Assembly (NCBI GenBank): GCA_035518775.1
Contig: DATIXH010000385.1
Coordinates: forward strand, 1 to 9,212
Direction of reading: 5' to 3'
Length of the DNA: 9,212 bases
Origin: JBGPEQ01 sp035518775
GTDB lineage: Bacteria; Pseudomonadota; Alphaproteobacteria; Dongiales; Dongiaceae
Shown here: positions 1 to 5,697 of the stretch, piece after piece
Numbering within the stretch: position 1 is the stretch's first letter
Layout: the number at the start of each line of letters is the position of its first letter
Program-made: the position numbers and the translations under genes
Notes under the pieces: model-generated
What the model was told of the DNA's origin: nothing
The model's input: the letters and a program-made list of their open reading frames with translations, nothing else
The model's database searches: none

Positions 1-355
1 ACCGAAGGGCCAGATCCTGCTCGAGGGCCAGGACGCCCCGGTCTGGTTCAGTTCCGTGCGCGATACCCTGACGTTTCTCAATCTGCCCGAGGAAGCCAAG
101 AACATCGCCGCCGTCTATGTCAGCGACATGGCGAAGGCGCCAAGCTGGGAGCAGCCGGGCGCCGACAACTGGGTCCTCGCCGCCGACGCCTTCTTCGTCA
201 TCGGCAGCGACCGCCAGGGCGGCATGGGCGGCGACGAGGCGGTGCCGTTTTCCACGGAAGCGGCGGCGCAGGCCTTCATCAAGCAATATCACGGGCATGT
301 CGTGCGCCTGGACGACGCGGCCAAGAGCGTCGCTGCCGCTGCGCCGGAAGGTTGA
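1..355 (+). CDS. nosL: NosL, copper chaperone lipoprotein for nitrous oxide reductase (5' truncated by window edge)
   Basis: The C-terminal 117 residues are visible; the codon frame begins at base 2 and the TGA stop is at 353-355. NosL proteins are periplasmic, membrane-anchored lipoproteins that bind Cu(I) and help supply copper to the NosZ catalytic centre together with NosDFY. The visible part carries family-typical blocks: VWFSSVRDT, then AAVYVSDM, then DNWVLAADAFFVIGS, then GGMGGDEAVPF, followed by a helix (TEAAAQAFIKQYHG). The lipobox and Cys-containing copper motif expected near the N-terminus lie upstream of the window. Only 12 bases separate it from nosX, so the two are probably co-transcribed as the end of a nosRZDFYLX-type operon. 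The upstream nos genes are inferred, not seen. Identification is by motif recall; the downstream nosX supports it. Confidence 0.9.
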   Translation, partial: PKGQILLEGQDAPVWFSSVRDTLTFLNLPEEAKNIAAVYVSDMAKAPSWEQPGADNWVLAADAFFVIGSDRQGGMGGDEAVPFSTEAAAQAFIKQYHGHVVRLDDAAKSVAAAAPEG

Positions 356-361
356 GGAGGT
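356..361 (+). promoter_or_regulatory. Ribosome binding site of nosX
   Basis: GGAGGT lies just after the nosL stop and 6 bases before the GTG at 368. It supports GTG as the true start and the tight nosL-nosX coupling. Confidence 0.7.
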
Positions 362-367
362 GGAGCC

Positions 368-1369
368 GTGAGCCCAGCGCCGACCCGCCGCCGCTTCATC
401 CGCATCGCTGCCGCAGCCACGCTCGCCCAGCTGGCCGGCCCGGCCGCCGGCGTTCGCGGCGAGGAGGAGCGCTTCACGGCGTGGCGCGGCCTGGCCATGG
501 GCAATCTAACGCGCGTCGAGATCCGCGATCCCGATCGGGCGCGGGCCGCGCGCATCCTTGCCGCCGCGACGCAGGAGATCGCGCGGCTGGAATCGCTGTT
601 CACGCTCTATCGCGCCGACTCCGCGCTCGTGCGTCTCAATGACGCGGGCCTGCTGGTCGATCCGCCGTTCGATCTCGTGCGCCTGCTGGCGGAGGCGCAG
701 AGCTATTCCGAGCGCACGGGCGGCGCCTTCGACGTGACGGTGCAGCCGATCTGGCAGGCCTATGCGGCGCATTTCTTCGCCCCCGGCGCTGATCCCGCGG
801 GGCCGCCGGCCGACGTCGTGCGGCGGGCCGCCGACCTCGTCGGCTATCGCGGGATCGATGTCGAGGCCGGCGCGATCCGCTTGGCGCGTCCGGGCATGGG
901 GCTGACGCTCAACGGGATCGCCCCCGGCTACATGACCGACCGCATCGTCGAGTTGCTGAAGAACGAGGGGCTGGAGCACGTGCTCGTCGACCTCGGCGAG
1001 ATCCGCGCGCTGGGAACGCGCTATGGCGGCGAGTCCTGGCGGGCCGGGATTCGCGATCCCTTCGATGCGCAGCGGGTCGCACGGGAGGTGCCGCTCGCCG
1101 ACCAGGCGCTCGCGACCTCCGGCGGTTATGGCTTCCGCTTCGACCGCGACGGCTGCTTCCACCACATCTTCGATCCGCGCAGCGGCGGCTGCCCGCACGC
1201 CTATGCGAGCATCTCCGTGCTGGCGGCGACCGCGACCGCCGCCGACGCGCTCGCCACCGCCTGCTACCTGGTGCCGCTCGACGCGCTGCCCGGCGCCCTG
1301 CGGGCCGGTGGCGCGACCCGGGCGATCGTCATGCTCGCGAGCGGAGAGACGCGCGTCATCGACGCTTAG
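368..1369 (+). CDS. nosX: NosX, Tat-exported ApbE-type FAD:protein FMN transferase
   Basis: This 333-residue protein has a GTG start at 368 and a TAG stop at 1367-1369. ApbE enzymes split FAD and attach FMN covalently to a Thr of a target protein in the periplasm; NosX does this for the NosR electron-transfer protein. The N-terminus has a twin-arginine signal (TRRRFIRIAAAATLAQLAG, residues 6-24), which fits export of a folded flavin enzyme. Family blocks in order are ESLFTLYRADSALVRLN (75-91), GGAFDVTV (118-125), LNGIAPGYMTDR (181-192), VDLGEIRALG (207-216), ATSGGYGF (249-256), HHIFDPRSG (265-273) and the C-terminal ADALATA (292-298), whose Asp and Thr correspond to the Mg-binding pair of ApbE. 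Two places differ from the ApbE norm: Pro186 where IAKGY usually has Lys, and a single Gly in the LGEIR block. I take these as NosX-type variation. The nosL neighbour decides NosX over generic ApbE. Confidence 0.9.
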   Translation: MSPAPTRRRFIRIAAAATLAQLAGPAAGVRGEEERFTAWRGLAMGNLTRVEIRDPDRARAARILAAATQEIARLESLFTLYRADSALVRLNDAGLLVDPPFDLVRLLAEAQSYSERTGGAFDVTVQPIWQAYAAHFFAPGADPAGPPADVVRRAADLVGYRGIDVEAGAIRLARPGMGLTLNGIAPGYMTDRIVELLKNEGLEHVLVDLGEIRALGTRYGGESWRAGIRDPFDAQRVAREVPLADQALATSGGYGFRFDRDGCFHHIFDPRSGGCPHAYASISVLAATATAADALATACYLVPLDALPGALRAGGATRAIVMLASGETRVIDA

Positions 1370-1400
1370 GGGATCGCGCCAGCGACTGCGCTCCCTCCCG

Positions 1401-1474
1401 TGTCACCCCGACGAAAGTCGGGGTCCATATTCCAGAGGCCTGTGTTTATGGGCCCCGGCTTTCGCCCGGTGACA
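1401..1474 (+). repeat. REP-like inverted repeat between convergent genes, possible bidirectional terminator
   Basis: The left arm (1401-1429) and the right arm (1447-1474) are near-perfect reverse complements, with only a few mismatches and a one-base gap over about 28 bases. The left arm contains its own perfect hairpin: CCCCGAC (1406-1412), loop GAAA (1413-1416), GTCGGGG (1417-1423), a 7-bp stem with a GNRA-type loop. The right arm has the matching, less perfect hairpin around the TTTC complement. This nested pattern is that of dispersed REP/BIME-type elements in proteobacterial intergenic DNA. It sits between the ends of nosX (+) and the SMP-30 gene (-), so it could terminate both transcripts, though no T-run follows. 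Confidence 0.75.
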
Positions 1475-1510
1475 ACCGAGAGTCGGATACCCGAAGACGG
1501 CTACCTGGAT

Positions 1511-2425
1511 TCAGTAAGTCTTCACCCCGTTGACGGGCAGGCGCACGCCGTAGAGCGAGGTGGTGCCGCAGATGTAGAGGTAGTTCCGCTTGGGGCCGCC
1601 GAAGCAGACGTTGGCGACGACCTCCGGCACCAGCACCTTGCCGATCAAGGTGCCGTCGGGGTCGTAGCAGTGGACGCCGTCGGCGGCGCTGGTCCAGATG
1701 CGGCCGGCGGTGTCGAGGCGGAAGCCGTCGAACAGACCGGCGGTGCAGTCGGCGAGCACGCCGCGCTCCTTCAGGGTCCCGCCGTCGCCGACCGCGAAGC
1801 TGCGGATGTGGGCCGGGCCGTTCTCGCGATGGGTGAGGCCGGTGTCGGCGATGTAGAGGATGCTCTCGTCGGGGGAGAAGGCGAGGCCGTTGGGTTGGAT
1901 GAAATCGTCGGCGACCACGCGCGGCTCGCCGCCCTTCGGATCGATGCGGTAGACGAAGTTGCCGGACTGCTCGCGCTCCGACAGGTTGCCCTCGTAGTCG
2001 GAATCGATGCCGTAGCTCGGATCGGTGAACCAGATGCTGCCGTCGGATTTGACGACGACGTCGTTCGGGCTGTTCAGCCGCTTGCCGTTGTGCTTGTCAG
2101 CGAGGGTGGTGACGGTGCCGTCGATTTCCGTGCGCGACACGCGGCGGCCGCCATGCTCGCAGGTGACGAGGCGGCCCTGCCGGTCGACGGTGTTGCCGTT
2201 GGAGTTGCCGGCGGGCTGGCGGAAGACGGAGACGGTGTTGCTGCAGGCGTCGAGCCGCAGCATGCGGTTGTTGGGGATGTCCGACCAGATCAGGTACTGG
2301 CCGGCCTGGAAATAGGCGGGACCCTCGGCCCATCGGCAGCCGGTGTAGAGCTTGTCGACCTCGGCATTCCCCACGAACAGGCGGCGGAAGCGCTTGTCGA
2401 GAACCTGGAAGCTGCTGGCGGCCAT
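1511..2425 (-). CDS. SMP-30/gluconolactonase/LRE-family hydrolase
   Basis: This 304-residue protein is a six-bladed beta-propeller enzyme of the family that opens sugar lactones or related esters using a bound divalent metal. ATG at 2425 is chosen because AAGGGAGGAGA lies a few bases upstream and the length fits the family; an in-frame start further upstream would only add 26 low-complexity residues. Family motifs are EGPAYF (Glu34, metal ligand), LNSPNDVVVKSDGSIWFTDP (118-136 region; Asn121 metal ligand), QPNGLAFSPDE (177-187), LFDGFRLDTAGRIW (231-244; Asp233, the likely metal ligand/catalytic Asp) and NVCFGGPKRNYLYICGTTSL near the C-terminus. No signal peptide is seen, so it is probably cytoplasmic. 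It follows the dioxygenase gene by 88 bases on the same strand and is probably co-transcribed. The actual substrate cannot be read from the sequence. Confidence 0.88.
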   Translation of the reverse strand: MAASSFQVLDKRFRRLFVGNAEVDKLYTGCRWAEGPAYFQAGQYLIWSDIPNNRMLRLDACSNTVSVFRQPAGNSNGNTVDRQGRLVTCEHGGRRVSRTEIDGTVTTLADKHNGKRLNSPNDVVVKSDGSIWFTDPSYGIDSDYEGNLSEREQSGNFVYRIDPKGGEPRVVADDFIQPNGLAFSPDESILYIADTGLTHRENGPAHIRSFAVGDGGTLKERGVLADCTAGLFDGFRLDTAGRIWTSAADGVHCYDPDGTLIGKVLVPEVVANVCFGGPKRNYLYICGTTSLYGVRLPVNGVKTY

Positions 2426-2476
2426 GCGGTCTCCTCCCTTGAGCCGGTGTCTTCGATGGGAGTGAGAATGCAGAGC

Positions 2477-2498
2477 AGGGGCGGGCGCGTCCACCCCT
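2477..2498 (-). other. Intergenic hairpin between the dioxygenase and SMP-30 genes
   Basis: On the minus strand, AGGGGTGG and CCGCCCCT pair (8 bp including one G-T pair) around a 6-base loop. There is no T-run after it, so read-through into the SMP-30 gene is likely. It may be an RNA processing or stability element rather than a terminator. Seen directly; the role is inference. Confidence 0.4.
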
Positions 2499-2513
2499 CG
2501 CACGCCGGTCGCG

Positions 2514-3389
2514 CTACACCGGCTTGTCGCCCTTGACCGTCACGCGCGTGCCGGCGCGGGTGTGTGGCCAATAATCCCAGAGCGCGCGGTGCTGCGTGCA
2601 GCGGTTGTCCCAGAAGGCGACCGAGTTCGGCTGCCAGCGGAAGCGGCACTGGAACAGCGGGTTCTCCATGTGCTCGTAGAGATAGCGCAGGATGGCGTCG
2701 CTTTCGTCGATGGGGATGTCGAGGATGCGCGTCGTGAAGCCGCGATTGACGTAGAGACCGGGCTTGCCGGTCACGGGATGGGTGCGGATGACCGGATGGT
2801 CGGCGCGCGGATAGGTCGGGCGGTCCGGCTCGCCGAAGTTGGCGAACAGGCCGCGATAGACGTGCTCGCCGTCATGGACCGCGCGCAGGCCGGAGAGATA
2901 GGCCTTCATGCGGTCGGAGAGCGCCTCGTAGGCGGCGTACATGTTGGCGAAGAGCGTGTCGCCGCCCTTGGGCGGGCACTGCGTGATGTAGAGGATCGTG
3001 CCCATGGGCGGCTCGGGGTCGCAGGACACGTCGCTGTGCCAGCCCTCGCCGTTGGCGCGCGGCGAGTCCTTGTCGGCGTAGATCGTCATCAGCTCGGGCA
3101 GGCCCTTCGCGTGGGGCGCCGCCGGATGCCGGTGGAGCTCGCCGAACAGGCGGCCGAACGCGAGGTGCTGCTCCGGCGTGAGCGCTTGGTCGCGGAAGAA
3201 GATCACGAGATTCTCGGCGAGGGCGCGGTGGAGCTCGTCGAGCTGCTTGTCGGACAGCGGCTTCGAGAGATCGACACCCGCGAGCTCGGCGCCGATCACG
3301 GGCGTGAGCTTGTCGACCCTGATGGTCTCGTAGGGCGCGCTCTCCGCCGGGAGATGGCGGATGCGGGGACCGCTCTTGGCGTTCAGCAT
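2514..3389 (-). CDS. TauD/TfdA-family 2-oxoglutarate- and Fe(II)-dependent dioxygenase
   Basis: This 291-residue protein belongs to the family that couples 2-oxoglutarate decarboxylation to hydroxylation of substrates such as taurine or aryloxyalkanoates. Start ATG at 3389 is chosen because the family N-terminus begins soon after it (IRVDKLTPVIGAELAGVDL) and GGAG lies about 6 bases upstream; the frame stays open far upstream but that part has no family similarity. The iron triad is complete: His118 and Asp120 in GEGWHSDVSCDP, and His267 in CTQHRALWDY. Arg278 and Arg282 fall 11 and 15 residues after the distal His, the spacing used in TauD for 2-oxoglutarate. GGDTLFANM (143-151) carries the conserved Thr145. 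No signal peptide. It is the first gene of a probable two-gene unit with the SMP-30 hydrolase. Substrate class is uncertain; taurine is not implied by the family name. Confidence 0.92.
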   Translation of the reverse strand: MLNAKSGPRIRHLPAESAPYETIRVDKLTPVIGAELAGVDLSKPLSDKQLDELHRALAENLVIFFRDQALTPEQHLAFGRLFGELHRHPAAPHAKGLPELMTIYADKDSPRANGEGWHSDVSCDPEPPMGTILYITQCPPKGGDTLFANMYAAYEALSDRMKAYLSGLRAVHDGEHVYRGLFANFGEPDRPTYPRADHPVIRTHPVTGKPGLYVNRGFTTRILDIPIDESDAILRYLYEHMENPLFQCRFRWQPNSVAFWDNRCTQHRALWDYWPHTRAGTRVTVKGDKPV

Positions 3390-3426
3390 GAAGCGCTCCG
3401 GGCTTTCAGCCAGGCCGGGGGCGCGA

Positions 3427-3454
3427 ACTATAGCAGGCACACGATGGTGCGCAA
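3427..3454 (-). promoter_or_regulatory. Putative sigma-70-type promoter of the dioxygenase-SMP-30 unit
   Basis: On the minus strand, TTGCGC (3454-3449) is followed after 16 bases by TATAGT (3432-3427), a good -10. Transcription would begin near 3420, giving a leader of about 30 bases. The spacer contains an imperfect dyad, GCACAC-gatg-GTGCGC (3437-3452, 5 of 6 pairs), that could be an operator. Motif match only. Confidence 0.4.
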
Positions 3455-3557
3455 ATCGAGCCTCTGCCACCGACCGGCTTCGATAGCAGACGGCGGCGGT
3501 GCAAATTTTGTTCCGACGACAGCAGGAACCTCTGCGTCCCGGCACCGTTCTTAGAAC

Positions 3558-3701
3558 ATGTGCCCGGCACTCGTCATGATCGTCACAACGGTTTTGATCG
3601 CGTCCCTCAATCTCGAGCTCCGCGACATCTTTGGCGCGCCGCAAAGAGACAATGCGGAGGAGATGCAGAGCTGGATTCTCGACCGCCCATCGGGCCGCTA
3701 G
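3558..3701 (+). CDS. Possible 47-residue small hydrophobic protein, function unknown
   Basis: An open frame starts at ATG 3558 (or the in-frame ATG 3576) and stops at TAG 3699-3701. The product would begin MCPALVMIVTTVLIASLNLE, a 15- to 17-residue hydrophobic stretch that could be a single membrane segment or signal, followed by a short polar tail (RDIFGAPQRDNAEEMQSWIL). It lies upstream of two other small genes on the same strand. No clear Shine-Dalgarno sequence precedes either ATG. The frame is short enough to be chance; I list it because the hydrophobic-then-polar layout is protein-like and the DNA is otherwise unassigned. Confidence 0.3.
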   Translation: MCPALVMIVTTVLIASLNLELRDIFGAPQRDNAEEMQSWILDRPSGR

Positions 3702-3719
3702 CACCGTCTGATTCGAAGT

Positions 3720-3956
3720 ATGGCCCGCGACCCGGAACGTCAACACCGCTACGCAGGGGCGACTTACCGCGTCTACAGGATCGATGGCGGAGCGTTCGGT
3801 ATTGAAGTCACGATCGAGGACGAGCTTCCGATCAAGATAACGAGCTTTCCCACGCGCGCGGCCGCCGACCGGTGGATTGCCGAGCACAAGGCGACGGTGG
3901 AAAGGCAGAGTCACCGGATACGGGCCGTGCCGACGTTCATACAGCGGAGGAGATAG
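3720..3956 (+). CDS. Small hypothetical protein (78 aa), predicted beta-beta-beta-alpha fold
   Basis: Not assigned to a named family. The sequence alternates as beta strands (TYRVYRI, AFGIEVTI, PIKITSF) followed by an amphipathic helix (TRAAADRWIAEHKATVE), then a basic tail ending in RRR. The strand-strand-strand-helix layout with an F-P-T...A-A..W-I junction resembles small cytoplasmic alphaproteobacterial proteins of unknown role. ATG 3720 has no strong ribosome binding site. It is followed after 18 bases by another small gene, which suggests a shared transcript. No signal peptide or membrane segment. A real gene is likely from the amphipathic patterning, but function cannot be inferred. 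Confidence 0.55.
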   Translation: MARDPERQHRYAGATYRVYRIDGGAFGIEVTIEDELPIKITSFPTRAAADRWIAEHKATVERQSHRIRAVPTFIQRRR

Positions 3957-3974
3957 GGGACCGGCGACGCGGCT

Positions 3975-4181
3975 ATGGCCAACGAGCAGGTCTACAAGAT
4001 CCGGTTTCGACAAGGTCAGACGAAGGAGTGGGTCGTGCGGACGCGGCTCCGCGGGCAAGCGCGCGAGAAGATCCGCGCCCAGCTCAAGGCCGATCCACTG
4101 ACCGGCGTCGAGGTCTGGGCGGACGGCCGCAAGCTCACGCGCAGCGAGCAGGACCGGCTGATCGGAGACGTGCCGATCTAG
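3975..4181 (+). CDS. Small hypothetical protein (68 aa), basic
   Basis: Function unknown. The product starts MANEQVYKIRFRQGQTKEW, continues through a basic, probably helical middle (TRLRGQAREKIRAQLKADP) and ends in a short strand-helix segment (VEVWADGRKLTRSEQDRLIG). It has many Arg and Lys and no hydrophobic segment, so it should be cytoplasmic and could bind nucleic acid; this is only a charge-based guess. The purine-rich GGAGGAGATAGGGGA at 3947-3960 precedes ATG 3975 but ends 14 bases away, longer than usual. It is 18 bases after the previous small gene and probably co-transcribed. A terminator-like inverted repeat begins at its stop codon. Confidence 0.55.
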   Translation: MANEQVYKIRFRQGQTKEWVVRTRLRGQAREKIRAQLKADPLTGVEVWADGRKLTRSEQDRLIGDVPI

Positions 4182-4228
4182 CGCACCGCCGCTACGCGGC
4201 CGCTGGCCGTCCGGGCATCGCGGTGCGC
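4181..4228 (+). terminator. Inverted repeat at the end of the small-gene group, possible terminator
   Basis: GCGCACCGC (4181-4189) and GCGGTGCGC (4220-4228) are perfect 9-bp inverted arms. The 30 bases between them hold a smaller hairpin, CGGCC-gct-GGCCG. The left arm starts inside the stop codon of the preceding gene. The following bases are CTTTCGG, only a weak U-rich tail. Confidence 0.45.
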
Positions 4229-4366
4229 CTTTCGGAACAAAGTCGACAAAGCGGGGTTGCGGAGGGCGGATATCGGTGCAGGCGCAGTGTCAGGGGGTCT
4301 CCTCCGAAATTCGGCGGCGGCGCGAGTCCTTCCGGCCGCTCGCTTGCGAGGGATGCTCGCCGCGAA

Positions 4367-4389
4367 ATCGCAGAAGGCGCATCTGCGAT
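4367..4389 (+). promoter_or_regulatory. Perfect 8-bp inverted repeat upstream of the exported low-complexity gene
   Basis: ATCGCAGA (4367-4374) and TCTGCGAT (4382-4389) are exact reverse complements around a 7-base centre, ending 31 bases before ATG 4421. It could be an operator or a hairpin in the 5' untranslated RNA. The remaining DNA from 4229 to 4366 shows no gene that I can support and no clear promoter. Confidence 0.4.
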
Positions 4390-4420
4390 GGCGGGCCGGC
4401 GCCGACGAGAGGAGGCTCAC

Positions 4421-5434
4421 ATGCATGATCCGCAGCTTCGACTGACACCCGGGGCATGGGTGTTCGCTTCTGTTGCGCTGTTTGCGGCCATGGCGCTCGC
4501 CTCGGCCCCGACGTCTACGGCGGCCTTCGCCGCATCGGCGACCGCATCGTCGCAGAGCCATGCGGACTCCGGACATGGCGGCGTGCATTCGAGCTCGCAT
4601 TCCGCGGCCGGTGCTTCCGGCCTTGGCGCATCGGGTGTCGCCGAGGCACAGGCCGCCGCGCACACCGAACCGTCGAACGCCTTCGTCGAGGGCGTGGCCG
4701 ACTCCTCCGCGAGCACGCATGCCGGCGCCGTCGGAACGCCGGACGCCGACATGACGGCAACGACGTCCGACGGCGACACGTCCGCCCAAATCTCGAGCGA
4801 GGGTCCGCACCCCGGCGTGATCGGCGCGCTCGCCGTGAGGGTTGATCTCGGCACTGTTGGTGCCGACGCAGCCGCCGAGGGTGCGGCGGCCGCGAGTGCG
4901 GCCAGGCTGACCGATGCCACGACCACGGCGGCCGACCTGGTCGGCAGTTCCACCGGCGACGGCGAGGCCAACGGCTTGGCCACCGCGCTCTCGGAGTCGA
5001 GCGCGTTCCCGGAGGAAACGGCGACGGGGTCGTTCTCGCGGGCCCGTTCCGCCATCACGCTCTCGACCGCGGGCGGCGGCGCCATCGACGGCATCGCGTC
5101 CGCAGACACCTCGGTCGCCACCGCCAGCACCGGCTCGGACGGCACGGTGTCGGCCTCCACCGCCGCGAGATCCGATGTGGCGGCGAGCGCGGTCGGCGAC
5201 GGCTCCGCTTCGGCCGCGGTGGATATCACCACCCGGGCGAGCGGCTCCATCGACACGGTGGAGCGGATCCCGCAGGCCACTGCGGACGCCGAGGGTCCGG
5301 CCGAGGCAGCCAATGGCGGCACCAGCGCGAGCGCCAGCGGGAGCGGCATCGGAAGCGCAACCGCCGAAGCCGGCATCGACGGCCTGACGGCGAGCTCATC
5401 CCGAGTCGTGAACCCGACGGTCTCGGCTCCCTAG
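4421..5434 (+). CDS. Exported Ala/Ser/Thr/Gly-rich low-complexity protein, function unknown
   Basis: This 337-residue protein starts at ATG 4421, with GAGAGGAGG about 6 bases upstream; the frame is open before this but lacks coding character. The N-terminus reads as a signal peptide: a short polar region, then WVFASVALFAAMALA (13-27), with likely cleavage near AFA (36-37 region). The mature part is almost entirely small residues with scattered Asp and Glu. It contains no Lys, no Cys and no Tyr, and the only Trp is in the signal. Four His (47, 52, 56, 60) cluster at the mature N-terminus and could bind metal. Alternating small-residue stretches such as SASASGSGIGSATAEAG suggest extended or beta-rich structure. 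There is no lipobox, LPXTG or obvious autotransporter domain. It may be a surface or matrix protein, but no family is recognised. It stands alone between the small genes and aspS. Confidence 0.65.
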   Translation: MHDPQLRLTPGAWVFASVALFAAMALASAPTSTAAFAASATASSQSHADSGHGGVHSSSHSAAGASGLGASGVAEAQAAAHTEPSNAFVEGVADSSASTHAGAVGTPDADMTATTSDGDTSAQISSEGPHPGVIGALAVRVDLGTVGADAAAEGAAAASAARLTDATTTAADLVGSSTGDGEANGLATALSESSAFPEETATGSFSRARSAITLSTAGGGAIDGIASADTSVATASTGSDGTVSASTAARSDVAASAVGDGSASAAVDITTRASGSIDTVERIPQATADAEGPAEAANGGTSASASGSGIGSATAEAGIDGLTASSSRVVNPTVSAP

Positions 5435-5635
5435 CTGCGAGCCGATGAGGCGGGGGCCGGCAGGCTCTATCCTTGCCGCGGTTCCGACGGAGAATGATTC
5501 CGTGCGCTGACTCTGACTCATCGAGACCGGCAGCTATTCGGCAGCCTCGTTGATCTCATGGGAGCCGCCGGATCGCCGCAACCATGCTCGCCGCGGGCCC
5601 GAGGTGCGTTGCGGCGCAGGCGGCGGCCGGGCGGC

Positions 5636-5664
5636 TTGACAATCGCCGTCTATCCATGCCTCTT
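5636..5664 (+). promoter_or_regulatory. Possible aspS promoter
   Basis: A perfect TTGACA (5636-5641) lies about 60 bases before the aspS start. The position expected for the -10 (5659-5664, CCTCTT) is a poor match, so only the -35 is convincing. The rest of the 5435-5697 gap shows no gene I can support; a 7-bp inverted repeat (5423-5445) overlaps the stop codon of the preceding gene but has no T-run. Confidence 0.3.
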
Positions 5665-5697
5665 GCGCGGCGCTTGCAGCCGTCCCCGGGGGCCTCG

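Noticed and set aside
1400..2536. A 378-codon plus-strand open frame opposite the SMP-30 gene
   Set aside because: Shadow of the SMP-30 reading frame; Val/Ala/Gly-rich without motifs.
2562..3554. A 330-codon plus-strand open frame opposite the dioxygenase
   Set aside because: Shadow of the dioxygenase frame, without recognisable domains.
3547..3557. GTTCT-T-AGAAC palindrome, considered as a LexA or other operator
   Set aside because: It does not match the alphaproteobacterial LexA direct repeat and is too short to mean much alone.
3390..4058. N-terminal extension of the dioxygenase on the minus strand
   Set aside because: The frame is open, but the added residues have no family similarity, run through a good promoter-like site and overlap the small plus-strand genes.
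4417..5376. A 319-codon Ala/Pro/Ser-rich open frame on the minus strand opposite the exported protein
   Set aside because: The plus strand has a good ribosome binding site and a signal peptide; the minus frame lacks both. Not fully excluded, since both are low complexity.
5423..5445. TCGGCTC/GAGCCGA inverted repeat over the stop codon of the exported-protein gene, considered as a terminator
   Set aside because: The stem is only 7 bp with a 9-base loop and no T-run follows.
5528..5545. CGGCAGC direct repeat with 11-base spacing before aspS
   Set aside because: Two 7-base copies in GC-rich DNA are easily due to chance, and they lie far from the likely start of transcription.
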